Positions 49,706-57,368 of a DNA stretch of 58,897 nucleotides are shown here, piece after piece; positions within the stretch are counted from its first letter, which is position 1; each line of letters starts with the position of its first letter. Under the pieces are notes generated by a model. The model searched no databases, was not told the origin of the DNA, and saw only the letters and a program-made list of their open reading frames with translations. Source of the stretch: a virus. Location: IMG/VR virus record IMGVR_UViG_3300014962_000007, positions 1 to 58,897 of that record. One strand, 5' to 3'. A program made the translations under genes and the position numbers.

Positions 49706-52192
49706 TTACTCCTTCTTGCCGCTGGCTGGCGGCTTGGGCTGGTTCTTCGGCGTAGCCAGCACCTTCAGCGCATCGAGCTTCAGACGCTGTGCGTTCTGCT
49801 TTTCCTGCGACTGGATGCGCTTGCCCTCTTTCATGGCCTCGATCTGCACGCGCTCACGCTCCAGCATGAGCTTTTGCGCAGCGATCTGCATGTCGGCCTG
49901 CTGTTTTGCCTGAGCCAATGCGGCGTCGGCAGCGAGCTTCTGCGCCTTGGCCTGCACCTCGGTCTGCTTGACTTGCACCTTGGCCTGCTCCAACTGGAAC
50001 AGTGGGTCGGCGGCTTGTTGCTGAGCTTGCTGCTGGGCAGCTTGCTGCTGGTGCGCCTGAGCAACCTGCTTGCCAGCGTCGGCCACGAGCTTGGCCAACT
50101 GAACCTCGATGTCCTCGGGCAACTCCTCGTCGGGCGGGGGCAACTGAACACCCAGACGCTCCTCGATCTGCTTGCGGTAGCTGAAGCCCAAGTGCTCGGC
50201 GATGTGCGCTTGCAGCGCAGCCATGATCTGCTGGGCCATGGGGTTCTGGCCAATGCTGGCTGCGATCATCGGGTCTTGCATGAACGCCGTGTGTGCGGCG
50301 ATGTGGGCATCGTGATCTTGGTAGATGAACGCCTTCATGGGCTTGCCCACGAGTGCTGCCATGTTCTCGGACACAGGGTCTTTCGGCTTGGCGTCGTCGC
50401 TGGTTGGCACGATCTTGTCGGCGTTCTTGATGCCCAGCGTCTCGATCATCTGGCGGTGCAGATACGGCAGGTCATAAATCTGCGGCGCACTCTGGGCCAT
50501 CTGGAACACAGCCTGATACTGCACCACGCGCTGTGCCATCGTGCTGCTGTTCGGGTCGCTCACCGGGATGACATCGACCATCGAGTAGTCGCTCTTGCGG
50601 GCCATGACGTGGCCAGTCTCAGGCTCGTAGCTGTAGTCCTCGGGAGCGTAGTCAGCGATGATGGCCTTGAGGAGCTTGAACTCCTGCTTCATCGCGTAGT
50701 GCACACGGCTCTGAACAGCGGCCATGGGCTTGAGCGTACGCTCAAGGATTGCCAGCGTGGTGCCCACAGGTGCGTTTGCGCTCATGTCCGACACGTTCAT
50801 GTCAGAGATAGCGCCCAGACGCCGACCTTCTTCCGTGATTCGCTGGAGCAGCGCCAACAGAGTCTGGCTCGGCTCTTTGTACGGCAGCGGTACGAAGTTG
50901 TCCTTGATAGAGCCGCTGGGCACGTCCACGTCGCGCCACTCACCCGGAGCGATCGGCGTGTCGTCACCCTTGATGCGCATGCCTCGGGACTTCACACCAC
51001 CCGGCAGGTTGCTCAGGGTGCCAGCGTCGATCAACTGACGGATGATTGAGGTACCAGCGCGGGCGTAGCCACCAATGATGTGGATCAGGCCCAGACCGTA
51101 GAAGCCAAAGCCCGGCACGTACACGTAGTGTACGAAGTGGTTGCGCTTGAGCATCAGGGGGTCATCTTCCTCCCAGTTGCGGCGCACAGCCAGCACCTTG
51201 CCGGTGCCTTTGTCGATAGTCACCACGTACGGCTTGGCGAGGTCATTCTCCTCGTCGTCCACGCCCTCGATGCACAGGTTTGCGTGAATCTCCAGCAGCG
51301 CGTAGCGGTCGTCATCTTGCAGGGTGTAGCCACCCTCTTCGGCCTTTTTCTTCTCGATGTCCGTGTGGAACTGGACAGGCTCGCCCAACTCGCAGTCAAC
51401 GTAGAAGCCTGCGGCCATCAGACGCTCAACCTCGTTCTTGGTCTTGCGCATGACGTGCGTGACACGCTCGGCTTGCTCAATGTGGCTGGTGCCGTAAGGC
51501 ACGATGACATCTTCTGCGGGGAGGTAGATGCTGACCTGACGGCCAATGTTGGGGTCGAAGTAGACCTTCTTGAACGCAGAGCCTGCGAGGCCCAGCGAGT
51601 AGAGCATGCGCTCGTGCTCCGAGCGGTACTCCACCATCTTCTCGGTGATCTGGAAGTTCATGTCCTCGCGCACGCGCTCGGCAGCTTCTTCCTTCTCCTT
51701 GGTGAACTTGCCCAGAATCTTTGTCTTGACAGGCCCGGCAGCGGGGAATGTCTCGCTCATGGTCTCGGCTTGGAAGCGAATTGCCGCCTCGGCCAGCACC
51801 GTGGAGAACACACCTGATGCGCCGTCCCAAGGATCAGTGCGCTCCTCGTACTTGAAGCCCAGCACTTCGAGCCCCTTGACGAAGGTGTCGGCCCACTCCT
51901 TGCGTGATGTGATGTCAGCATCCACAAGTTCTGTGAGTTCCCCGGCGAGCTTTTGCAGCACGCCCTCGTCCATGAACTCGGCAAGGTTGTCGCCAAACTC
52001 ACCCTCAGCCTCGTCGTCGGCGCTCGGTTCAAGGTTGACCTCCACCGTACCATCGGGGAGTTCAACGATCTCAATCTCGCCCTCGCCCAGCGGGCCTTCG
52101 GCAATCTCTACCTCAAGATCAGTCGATTGATCTTCTTCGTCCAGCCCCTTGGGGGCTTGGTACAGACCGGGGCTCATGCTGTTCGATGCCAT
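49706..52192 (-). CDS. Portal protein, long podoviral type
   Basis: 828 residues. Acidic N-terminus, then DAFVKGLEVLGFKYEERTDP-type sequence, the core with FKKVYFDPNIGRQVSIYLPA, YVYVPGFGFYGLGLIHIIGG, and a C-terminal 180-residue coiled coil very rich in Q, A and K (AHQQQAAQQQAQQQAADPLF, AAQKLMLERERVQIEAMKEG). This layout is a ring-forming portal with a long barrel tail, as in P22. The portal is the motor docking site and the DNA entry/exit. The start is ATG 52192 with AAAGGA six bases before it; the TTG at 52198 is less likely. Confidence 0.87.
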   Translation of the reverse strand: MASNSMSPGLYQAPKGLDEEDQSTDLEVEIAEGPLGEGEIEIVELPDGTVEVNLEPSADDEAEGEFGDNLAEFMDEGVLQKLAGELTELVDADITSRKEWADTFVKGLEVLGFKYEERTDPWDGASGVFSTVLAEAAIRFQAETMSETFPAAGPVKTKILGKFTKEKEEAAERVREDMNFQITEKMVEYRSEHERMLYSLGLAGSAFKKVYFDPNIGRQVSIYLPAEDVIVPYGTSHIEQAERVTHVMRKTKNEVERLMAAGFYVDCELGEPVQFHTDIEKKKAEEGGYTLQDDDRYALLEIHANLCIEGVDDEENDLAKPYVVTIDKGTGKVLAVRRNWEEDDPLMLKRNHFVHYVYVPGFGFYGLGLIHIIGGYARAGTSIIRQLIDAGTLSNLPGGVKSRGMRIKGDDTPIAPGEWRDVDVPSGSIKDNFVPLPYKEPSQTLLALLQRITEEGRRLGAISDMNVSDMSANAPVGTTLAILERTLKPMAAVQSRVHYAMKQEFKLLKAIIADYAPEDYSYEPETGHVMARKSDYSMVDVIPVSDPNSSTMAQRVVQYQAVFQMAQSAPQIYDLPYLHRQMIETLGIKNADKIVPTSDDAKPKDPVSENMAALVGKPMKAFIYQDHDAHIAAHTAFMQDPMIAASIGQNPMAQQIMAALQAHIAEHLGFSYRKQIEERLGVQLPPPDEELPEDIEVQLAKLVADAGKQVAQAHQQQAAQQQAQQQAADPLFQLEQAKVQVKQTEVQAKAQKLAADAALAQAKQQADMQIAAQKLMLERERVQIEAMKEGKRIQSQEKQNAQRLKLDALKVLATPKNQPKPPASGKKE

Positions 52193-52206
52193 GCTCAATC
52201 CTTTGC

Positions 52207-53799
52207 TCAGTAGTAGCGGTTCTTGCTACGCGACTTGAAGTACCTGACCTCATCAGGCTCGTCGCTTGGGAGCCTGATGAACCCGCCCTGACGGAACCGC
52301 ATGAGCGCCATCACGGTGGTATCCACCAAGTCATCGTGCGCCATGAACGGAAAGCCAGCAATCTCCTCGACCACTTCCTCGGCCCAGCGGGTTTGCGGAA
52401 CCCAGCAAATTCCTGACCTCACGATGTCAGACACAGAGTTTAACCGTGCTAACTTGTCACCGCTACCTCTGTGTGGTGTGTATTCACCCACAGGTATCCC
52501 GGTGCGGCGCAATTCTTGGTAAAGCGCGGTGCCTGATGACTTCTTTTCCACGATGAAGCTGTCGGGCTCCCACTCGCGGTACTCCTCGGTGGCCAACTCC
52601 TTGAGTTCGTGGAACTCCATGCGCTTTTTGATCGCGTTCAGGAGGATGATGTTGTAGGTATTTGCACCCGGCCCCTCGCGCTCCTCGTTGAAGAACACGC
52701 CCCACGTGGTCAGTGCTGTGAAGTCGGCACGGTTGTGGGTCTCGGCTGCGGCGTCCAGCGTCATGATGATGTACTCACAGTCCGGCGGGTCTTCCTTTGT
52801 CCACTCGTTCCACCACTCCCGCTTGACGACGGACGCCTCCTCGGAGGTGGGGTTTTGCTGGTACTGGGCGTTCCACTGGAACACCGGCATGGACGCTTTT
52901 GTTCTGTGCAGCGCTGCGAGGTCAAAAAACTCTGGCCACAGGGGCTTCTCGGTGATGACCTTGGGGTCGTCCTTTGACGGCACCTCCACGATCGCTGGGA
53001 ACTCCACCACCTCGTACTGGTCGGCCTTCTCATTCTGGCCCATGTCGCGGGTCACGCGCCCGGTCAGGTCGTCCTGATGCCAACGCGTTTGCACGATAGC
53101 CACCCGGCCACCGGGCATCAGACGGGTACGGGCACCGTAGGTGAACCACTCGTACGCCTTCTCGAAAATCTCGAAGTTGCCGTTGATGATGTCCTGTTCG
53201 TTGTGCGGGTCATCGACCAGCAGCAGGTCAGCGCCGCGCCCAGCAAGGGCGGAGCCCACACCACAGGCAAAGTATTCGCCGCCGTAGTTGGTGTTCCAGC
53301 GCCCGGCAGACTTGGAATCTGCGGCAAGCGTGGTGTTCGGGAAAACTTCCTTGTACGCATCGCTGTCGATGATGTTTCGCACCTTGCGACCAAAGTCCAC
53401 GGCGAGGTCCGTGGTGTGGGACACCATCAGAACCTTCTTGTTGGGGTAACGTCCTAAGAACCACGCCGGGAAGTAAATACTAACCAACTGCGATTTGCCG
53501 TGGCGTGGTGGCATGTTCACGCAAACACGGTCCTTTTCCCCCTTGGCGATCGCCATCAGCATCGCCGCCAGCTTGCGGTGGTGCCGCCCGACTTTGTAGT
53601 CAGGCTGCATGTGCTTGCAGAACTCGATCAGGTCGTCATGGCACGACTGTGCCAGCTTGCGGGCATGCAGGATGTCCGCGATTTTCTCGATTTCCGCCTG
53701 TTCCTCAGGGGTGTACGAGTCCAAATTGTCCAGCATAAGCTGGACTTCTTCCTCTGTGAAGTCGATATTGAGGTCCACCGAGGTGTCGGACGCGCTCAT
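52207..53799 (-). CDS. terL: Terminase large subunit
   Basis: 530 residues, the packaging motor. ATPase: NMPPRHGKSQ (Walker A, G101-K102-S103), LMVSHTTDLAVDF, LLLVDDPHN (Walker B D196, D197), IVQTRWHQDDLTG as the coupling motif. Nuclease: CEYIIMTLDAAAETHNRADF (D349), then a conserved SFIVEKKSSG, and HDDLVDTTVMALMRF near the end, giving the RNase H-like metal-binding acids. It cuts and translocates phage DNA. It overlaps the small subunit by four bases (ATGA) and is followed by the portal. Confidence 0.95.
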   Translation of the reverse strand: MSASDTSVDLNIDFTEEEVQLMLDNLDSYTPEEQAEIEKIADILHARKLAQSCHDDLIEFCKHMQPDYKVGRHHRKLAAMLMAIAKGEKDRVCVNMPPRHGKSQLVSIYFPAWFLGRYPNKKVLMVSHTTDLAVDFGRKVRNIIDSDAYKEVFPNTTLAADSKSAGRWNTNYGGEYFACGVGSALAGRGADLLLVDDPHNEQDIINGNFEIFEKAYEWFTYGARTRLMPGGRVAIVQTRWHQDDLTGRVTRDMGQNEKADQYEVVEFPAIVEVPSKDDPKVITEKPLWPEFFDLAALHRTKASMPVFQWNAQYQQNPTSEEASVVKREWWNEWTKEDPPDCEYIIMTLDAAAETHNRADFTALTTWGVFFNEEREGPGANTYNIILLNAIKKRMEFHELKELATEEYREWEPDSFIVEKKSSGTALYQELRRTGIPVGEYTPHRGSGDKLARLNSVSDIVRSGICWVPQTRWAEEVVEEIAGFPFMAHDDLVDTTVMALMRFRQGGFIRLPSDEPDEVRYFKSRSKNRYY

Positions 53800-54482
53800 T
53801 CTTGTTCTGGCTCAAAAATATCGACCGTTTTTGCAGGATTTGTGCAAATTTCCGGGGAATTTTCGGTTTCAGACGTGTTTTCTTTGGGTTCTTTCGGGGA
53901 AAGGCCCAGTTCAGCGTCAATGTCTATGATCTCACCACCCACTTCTATGGCGTCCTGCACGATTTCTTGCTTTCGCATGAGTTTTTGCAGCTTTCCGCGC
54001 AGGCGTTCCTTCAATTCGTCGGTCGTCTGGTGCGTGATCGTGACTTCCTGCTTCTCTGAGAACAGCCCGACGTCACTGTGCTTGCCCAAAAGCTCCAACG
54101 CACGGATTCTGATGCGGGGATCAGGGTTGCGGGACTCTTCGAGCAGTCGGTTTGTCACCAGATGACGCACTTCCACCGCGTGTGTGACCACGGCACGCCC
54201 GTATTCACCGAGGTAGTCGCGGATATTGATCAGGGAAGCGGGGGTCAGGGAGGCCGCACGCACGTTGCTTGTGAGCTTGGAGGTGCGCTCCGGGTCTTCA
54301 GCGTACGCCGTCGTCAACTTGGCCGCGACTTCTTGATCCTCGGCGGTGGGCTCAAGGTCAAGACCGTGCTTTTCCAGCAAAAGCGCCGAACGGCATGCTG
54401 CCTCGGCCCGCTCTCGCAGGTCGATGTATGAGATGTCGGGCGTGATTTCCACGCCCAATTCAGGCATCAGTTCGATTGTCAT
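53796..54482 (-). CDS. terS: Terminase small subunit (probable)
   Basis: 228 residues. Mostly helical: MTIELMPELGVEITPDISYI, ERAEAACRSALLLEKHGLDL, IRDYLGEYGRAVVTHAVEV, PDPRIRIRALELLGKHSDVG, SEKQEVTITHQTTDELKERL, followed by an acidic tail. The RIRALELLGK and a DELKERL helix recall the oligomerisation part of small subunits, and its position directly before terL is the classic one. DNA recognition would start packaging. The frame is open to 54605, but AAGGA precedes the ATG at 54482, so I chose that start. Confidence 0.72.
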   Translation of the reverse strand: MTIELMPELGVEITPDISYIDLRERAEAACRSALLLEKHGLDLEPTAEDQEVAAKLTTAYAEDPERTSKLTSNVRAASLTPASLINIRDYLGEYGRAVVTHAVEVRHLVTNRLLEESRNPDPRIRIRALELLGKHSDVGLFSEKQEVTITHQTTDELKERLRGKLQKLMRKQEIVQDAIEVGGEIIDIDAELGLSPKEPKENTSETENSPEICTNPAKTVDIFEPEQE

Positions 54483-54585
54483 TCGCAAGTCCTTGGACCG
54501 GGTGTTGGTGGCCTTATGTGCAGGTGCCGCGCTGCCTGTAACTTTGATAAAACCAAGCAACGGGCCATGGGCCACCAACGCGCAC

Positions 54586-54615
54586 AGTGTAGTTTGTTTT
54601 CCCAAAGGATGTCAA
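54586..54615 (-). promoter_or_regulatory. Late promoter for the structural operon
   Basis: On the minus strand TTGACA (plus-strand TGTCAA, 54610-54615) and TACACT (plus-strand AGTGTA, 54586-54591), with an 18-base spacer. Transcription would start near 54578, about 95 bases before the terS ATG. This is the only strong minus-strand promoter I found, so it probably drives most of the late genes. Confidence 0.6.
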
Positions 54616-54620
54616 ACTTC

Positions 54621-54642
54621 CCTATGGTGGGTGTCCCATAGG
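54621..54642. promoter_or_regulatory. Inverted repeat just upstream of the late promoter
   Basis: CCTATGG (54621-54627) and CCATAGG (54636-54642) around an eight-base centre, directly behind the -35 of the late promoter. That is where an activator usually binds, so late expression may need a phage regulator. Confidence 0.45.
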
Positions 54643-54934
54643 TGTCGCAGGGACAGGCGGCGAACGGCTAATGGTAAGAAGTTATGGGGTGGGGGGTCAC
54701 AAAAGTATGTTGCGACAGATGTAGCGATAACCCGAATTTCGTCAACTACTGTAAAAAATTACAGTGGTATGGGGTCCCAACTCAAGGACGTGGGGGGTGT
54801 TTGAGCGTAATAGTAGACCTTCGCAGCCAACGGGACTCCAAACCATGCGCGGGGGGATGGGTACGGGTGGGTCACCGCGCCCCCCTATGTTAGGGATTCC
54901 CTATCGCCGCCAGCCTATCGGATTGTGCCAATCC
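54643..54934. other. Non-coding regulatory stretch between the divergent promoters
   Basis: No convincing gene. It contains a seven-base inverted repeat ACTGTAA-AAAA-TTACAGT (54748-54765), G-rich tracts, and the first GTTAGGGA palindrome (54889-54903). Two overlapping short frames on the plus strand lack ribosome sites. Confidence 0.6.
54889..54903. repeat. GTTAGGGA palindrome, copy 1 (imperfect)
   Basis: GTTAGGGATTCCCTA, followed by T where the other copies have AC. It lies about 30 bases upstream of the early promoter's -35. Confidence 0.6.
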
Positions 54935-54963
54935 TTGACAAACCATAACATGTTATGCATAAT
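54935..54963 (+). promoter_or_regulatory. Strong early promoter with overlapping operators
   Basis: TTGACA 54935-54940, 17-base spacer, CATAAT 54958-54963. The spacer holds the perfect palindrome ATAACATGTTAT (54945-54956), and TTATGCATAA (54953-54962) covers the -10. A repressor bound here would block RNA polymerase directly. Start point near 54970; leader of about 55 bases to the gene at 55024. Confidence 0.7.
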
Positions 54964-55023
54964 ACATCCCATCGACGACGCATCTAGTCGATACCAACTC
55001 AACCCGATGCACAAGGAACTGAA

Positions 55024-55554
55024 ATGAAAGCAACTAACGTGAAACTGTCCAACGCGACCATCTCTGCCATCGGTGCATGGTCGGGCTCTACCCTGAAAGC
55101 TGACAAGTCCAAGGTCAAGGCGGTGGACGCCTTGCACGCCGATGGTGTGACGGCTGACATGCTTAAGGCACCGGGCAAAGATGAACCCCGCACTCTGTAC
55201 GAATCGGTGTGCACCGGCATCGTGACCGGCTTCGCGGCCAATGTTCAGGCCCTGCTCAAGAAGGACACCAAAAGCCTGAGCGAAGCACAGAAAAAAGACA
55301 AGCGCTACTGGCAGCAGCAAATCGGCTCCAAGCTCAAGGATTTGCGCAATGCATTGTCACGGCGTGAGCGTGATGCGTCCGGTGAGTCTGACGGTGCAGA
55401 AGCTGACAAGTCAACGTGGGAAGCCACCAAGCGCAAGGTGCTCAGCGAGATCATCACTCAGGCACAAAAGAAGGAAAGCACTACGATCAAGGACATGGCC
55501 GCGTTCATCAAGGACTTGCAATCGGCACTGGCCCGAATCCCGGCTAACGCCTAA
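55024..55554 (+). CDS. Conserved early protein, first gene after the strong promoter
   Basis: 176 residues, very rich in lysine and alanine. MKATNVKLSNATISAIGAWS at the start, then VDALHADGVTADMLKAPGKD, TGFAANVQALLKKDTKSLSE, DKRYWQQQIGSKLKDLRNAL and a helical end. The RYWQQQIGSKLKDLRNALSR segment appears in many phage early proteins. No catalytic or classic HTH motif; the basic surface suggests nucleic acid or host-protein binding. It is transcribed alone between a strong promoter and a strong terminator, so it should be made at high level very early. AAGGAA lies five bases before the ATG. Confidence 0.75.
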   Translation: MKATNVKLSNATISAIGAWSGSTLKADKSKVKAVDALHADGVTADMLKAPGKDEPRTLYESVCTGIVTGFAANVQALLKKDTKSLSEAQKKDKRYWQQQIGSKLKDLRNALSRRERDASGESDGAEADKSTWEATKRKVLSEIITQAQKKESTTIKDMAAFIKDLQSALARIPANA

Positions 55555-55561
55555 CCCACAG

Positions 55562-55589
55562 AGCCCCGCTTCGGCGGGGCTTTTTTTTT
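55562..55589 (+). terminator. Strong terminator after the early gene
   Basis: AGCCCCGC-TTCG-GCGGGGCT (eight-base stem, TTCG loop) then TTTTTTTT. It isolates the 55024 gene from the repeat region. Confidence 0.95.
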
Positions 55590-55609
55590 GCCCATTCGAT
55601 TTGTGATGC

Positions 55610-55632
55610 CATGTTAGGGATTCCCTAACATG
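55610..55632. repeat. GTTAGGGA palindrome, copy 2 (23-base perfect)
   Basis: The longest copy: symmetric over 23 bases with a central T, CATGTTAGGG at the left end and CCCTAACATG at the right. It is followed four bases later by a 24-base element (55637-55660). Confidence 0.85.
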
Positions 55633-55636
55633 GCTT

Positions 55637-55660
55637 TGATACCAGTTCCAAGAGCGGCGT
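55637..55660 (+). repeat. Direct repeat, copy A (24 bases)
   Basis: Begins TGATACCAGTTCC and ends AGAGCGGCGT. Identical 24 bases recur at 55735-55758, each just after a GTTAGGGA palindrome. Confidence 0.85.
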
Positions 55661-55711
55661 AGTGCCCGGACTTCGCACCCAACCAGCCCTCGACAGCCAC
55701 GCGCCCTGCGT

Positions 55712-55730
55712 TGTTAGGGATTCCCTAACA
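55712..55730. repeat. GTTAGGGA palindrome, copy 3
   Basis: TGTTAGGGATTCCCTAACA, perfectly symmetric over 19 bases; the matching direct repeat follows four bases later. Confidence 0.85.
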
Positions 55731-55734
55731 CCCC

Positions 55735-55758
55735 TGATACCAGTTCCAAGAGCGGCGT
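55735..55758 (+). repeat. Direct repeat, copy B (24 bases)
   Basis: Identical over 24 bases to 55637-55660; the pair starts 98 bases apart. Together with the palindromes they form a composite repeat near 48 bases long. Confidence 0.85.
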
Positions 55759-55801
55759 GGAGCCCCAACGATGCCAACCCCGAAGGGGCGGGGAGCGCGA
55801 C

Positions 55802-56349
55802 TGTTCCACGTTTAGGCTGTTCTAATGTTCCACGTTTAGACTGTTCCAATGTTCTGTGTGGACAATGTTCCAATGTTCGTTAGGGACTCCCTAACACTGT
55901 TCCAAATCAACACACAATCTCGCTGTTATGGTGTGTTGCGTTGCTTAAATTTTGTGCAATGTTCCGGCAAATGTTCCAAAAAAGGGTGAAATGTTCCGTT
56001 GCTGTGGAACATTTTAGTTTTGTGCATATACGCACAGGCAATGGCACAGGGTTGTAGCTGGTGCTGTTTTATAACTATCAAATCTTATCTAATCTTATCT
56101 TTTTATATACTGTTCTAATGTTCCACTTTTTTAGAGAATATACCCACTACCCCAAACACACTTCCACAACACGTGGTAATTAATTAGGACAAGAAAAAAA
56201 GTGTGGAAGTGATCGCGGGGGGGGGTGTATGTCTTTTTTCCCCCAAAAAAGCGAACATTGTGGAACATCAAGGACTTACGTGACTACACTGTAAGAACAT
56301 CAAGCACAAATCACATCCACAACCCGCTTGACACTTCCACACTGGAACA
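55802..56349. repeat. TGTTCCA / TGGAACA cluster (iteron-like)
   Basis: Exact TGTTCCA or TGGAACA at 55802, 55826, 55842, 55866, 55898, 55972, 56005, 56119, 56261 and 56343, plus near copies (TGTTCTA 55818 and 56111; TGTTCC 55960, 55992). ATGTTCCACGTTTAG-like units sit 24 bases apart at 55802 and 55826. The final copy lies inside the promoter spacer at 56328. They could be initiator iterons or repressor sites. Confidence 0.75.
55879..55895. repeat. GTTAGGGA palindrome, copy 4
   Basis: GTTAGGGACTCCCTAAC, centre C, embedded among TGTTCCA copies. Confidence 0.85.
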
Positions 56350-56356
56350 CTACACT
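56328..56356 (+). promoter_or_regulatory. Promoter with a TGGAACA box in the spacer
   Basis: TTGACA 56328-56333, 17-base spacer, TACACT 56351-56356. A TGGAACA box occupies 56343-56349, so the protein that binds the cluster could also control this promoter. Transcription would start about 23 bases before the gene at 56386. Confidence 0.55.
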
Positions 56357-56385
56357 TCCACACACTCAACCCACTGGAGCACCCC

Positions 56386-56811
56386 ATGAAAGTCCGAACA
56401 TTTGACATTCGCACCCGCTACACCTACGACGAGGGTCTGACCACCACCCACAACACGCCACTCTACGACAACAAGACCGCCCGACCCATCCCACCGACCG
56501 CCACCGTCCGAGTCAACGGGCAATACCTGACCCCCAAGCAGATCGTGTACATCCTGCACCACGCACCTGCACCGACCACATCGGACACCGACCCACCGCT
56601 GGCGCTCCCCCCATACATCCTCAACGTGGATGGCAACCCCCACAACATACGCATCGACAACCTCCGTGCATCGCTCACGTCACGGCGCTGGGGCGACAGG
56701 TGCAAAGATGTTGAGGTGAACAACATCATCATCCCCCGAGACTTGCTGGCACTGATGACCGAGGACGACCTCGCACGCTTCGGCATAACCCGGAATGACC
56801 TTCAAGAGTAA
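56386..56811 (+). CDS. Hypothetical protein, possible HNH-derived DNA-binding domain
   Basis: 141 residues. Central segment TVRVNGQYLTPKQIVYILHH, then PYILNVDGNPHNIRIDNLRA-SL, whose D-G-N and N-L pattern resembles the second half of HNH_3/homing nucleases (Asn-x-x-Asn-Leu), but the catalytic HH/His cluster is not clear, so the nuclease may be dead and kept for binding. Charged C-terminus DLARFGITRNDLQE. ACTGGAGC precedes the ATG. It follows the origin-like region, so an origin-binding or regulatory role is imaginable; only weak evidence. Confidence 0.6.
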   Translation: MKVRTFDIRTRYTYDEGLTTTHNTPLYDNKTARPIPPTATVRVNGQYLTPKQIVYILHHAPAPTTSDTDPPLALPPYILNVDGNPHNIRIDNLRASLTSRRWGDRCKDVEVNNIIIPRDLLALMTEDDLARFGITRNDLQE

Positions 56812-56842
56812 CTATCAGAACATAGCATAGGGTGTGAAAACA

Positions 56843-56871
56843 TTGACAAACGTAACATCCTATGTTATACT
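56843..56871 (+). promoter_or_regulatory. Strong promoter with palindromic operator in the spacer
   Basis: TTGACA 56843-56848, 17-base spacer, TATACT 56866-56871. TAACAT-CCT-ATGTTA (56853-56867) fills the spacer and resembles the TAACATGTTA half-sites at 54945-54956, so one repressor may serve both. It drives the small-gene cluster from 56972. Confidence 0.7.
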
Positions 56872-56908
56872 GTAGTCTGTTCAGTCGAGCTATGCCTCAA
56901 CGGAACAG

Positions 56909-56927
56909 TGTTAGGGACTCCCTAACA
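56909..56927. repeat. GTTAGGGA palindrome, copy 5
   Basis: TGTTAGGGACTCCCTAACA, 19 bases symmetric, in the leader of the 56972 gene cluster, about 38 bases after the promoter. Confidence 0.85.
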
Positions 56928-56971
56928 GAACATTTGAATCAACCAAGAATGGAACAAACCAAGGAAACACC

Positions 56972-57139
56972 ATGAACGCACCACTCACCCGCCACGTCCC
57001 GTTCGCCGCCCTATCCATCGGGCAGATGTTCATCATGCACGGCACCGTGCACGTGAAGAAGTCGCTGACCACCGCACTCAACTGCCTCAACATGGGCCGT
57101 GTGCGCATCACCGAACAGACCACCGTGGAGATTGCATAA
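56972..57139 (+). CDS. Small hypothetical early protein
   Basis: 55 residues: MNAPLTRHVPFAALSIGQMF, IMHGTVHVKKSLTTALNCLN, MGRVRITEQTTVEIA. Predicted strand-helix pattern; no cysteine pair or named motif. AAGGA lies six bases before the ATG. It is first in a run of small, tightly packed genes served by the promoter at 56843 and is one base from the next start. Function unknown, perhaps host takeover. Confidence 0.68.
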   Translation: MNAPLTRHVPFAALSIGQMFIMHGTVHVKKSLTTALNCLNMGRVRITEQTTVEIA

Positions 57140-57140
57140 C

Positions 57141-57368
57141 ATGAACACCATGTCCGCGACTCGCACCTACACCTCGCGCCAACTCATGCGCGTGACAATC
57201 CCTGCCGGGTTCCTTGCGGTCAACGTTGCGCGACTGGGCGCAAAGCCCCGCTGGCAAATGAAACATGACCCGACCCGCGCCGTAACCTGCGCCACTTGTG
57301 GCGAATCGAATACCGCACCGACTGGCCCGTGCTGGCTTTGCGGCATCCCCCTTGGAGGTGACAAATGA
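57141..57368 (+). CDS. Small zinc-ribbon protein
   Basis: 75 residues. Two CxxC pairs (CATCGESN and CWLCGIPL) form a zinc ribbon in the second half; the first half reads RTYTSRQLMRVTIPAGFLAV. Start at 57141 is one base after the previous stop; the longer frame from 57099 is not needed. It overlaps the next gene by four bases. Probably nucleic acid or host-protein binding. Confidence 0.7.
   Translation: MNTMSATRTYTSRQLMRVTIPAGFLAVNVARLGAKPRWQMKHDPTRAVTCATCGESNTAPTGPCWLCGIPLGGDK

Larger units (their letters stand above)
55590..56385. other. Repeat-rich non-coding region, candidate replication origin
   Basis: About 800 bases without a convincing gene. It holds three GTTAGGGA palindromes, a composite direct repeat, more than twelve TGTTCCA/TGGAACA copies, AT-rich sequence (56,070-56,112) with the nine-base ATCTTATCT directly repeated, and a promoter at its right end. 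GC-rich at the left, AT-rich in the middle. Confidence 0.6.

Noticed and set aside
55802-55832. parS-like centromere site (TGTTCCACG)
   Set aside because: One half resembles the TGTTTCACG half of parS, but the second half-site is missing and no ParA/ParB genes are present.
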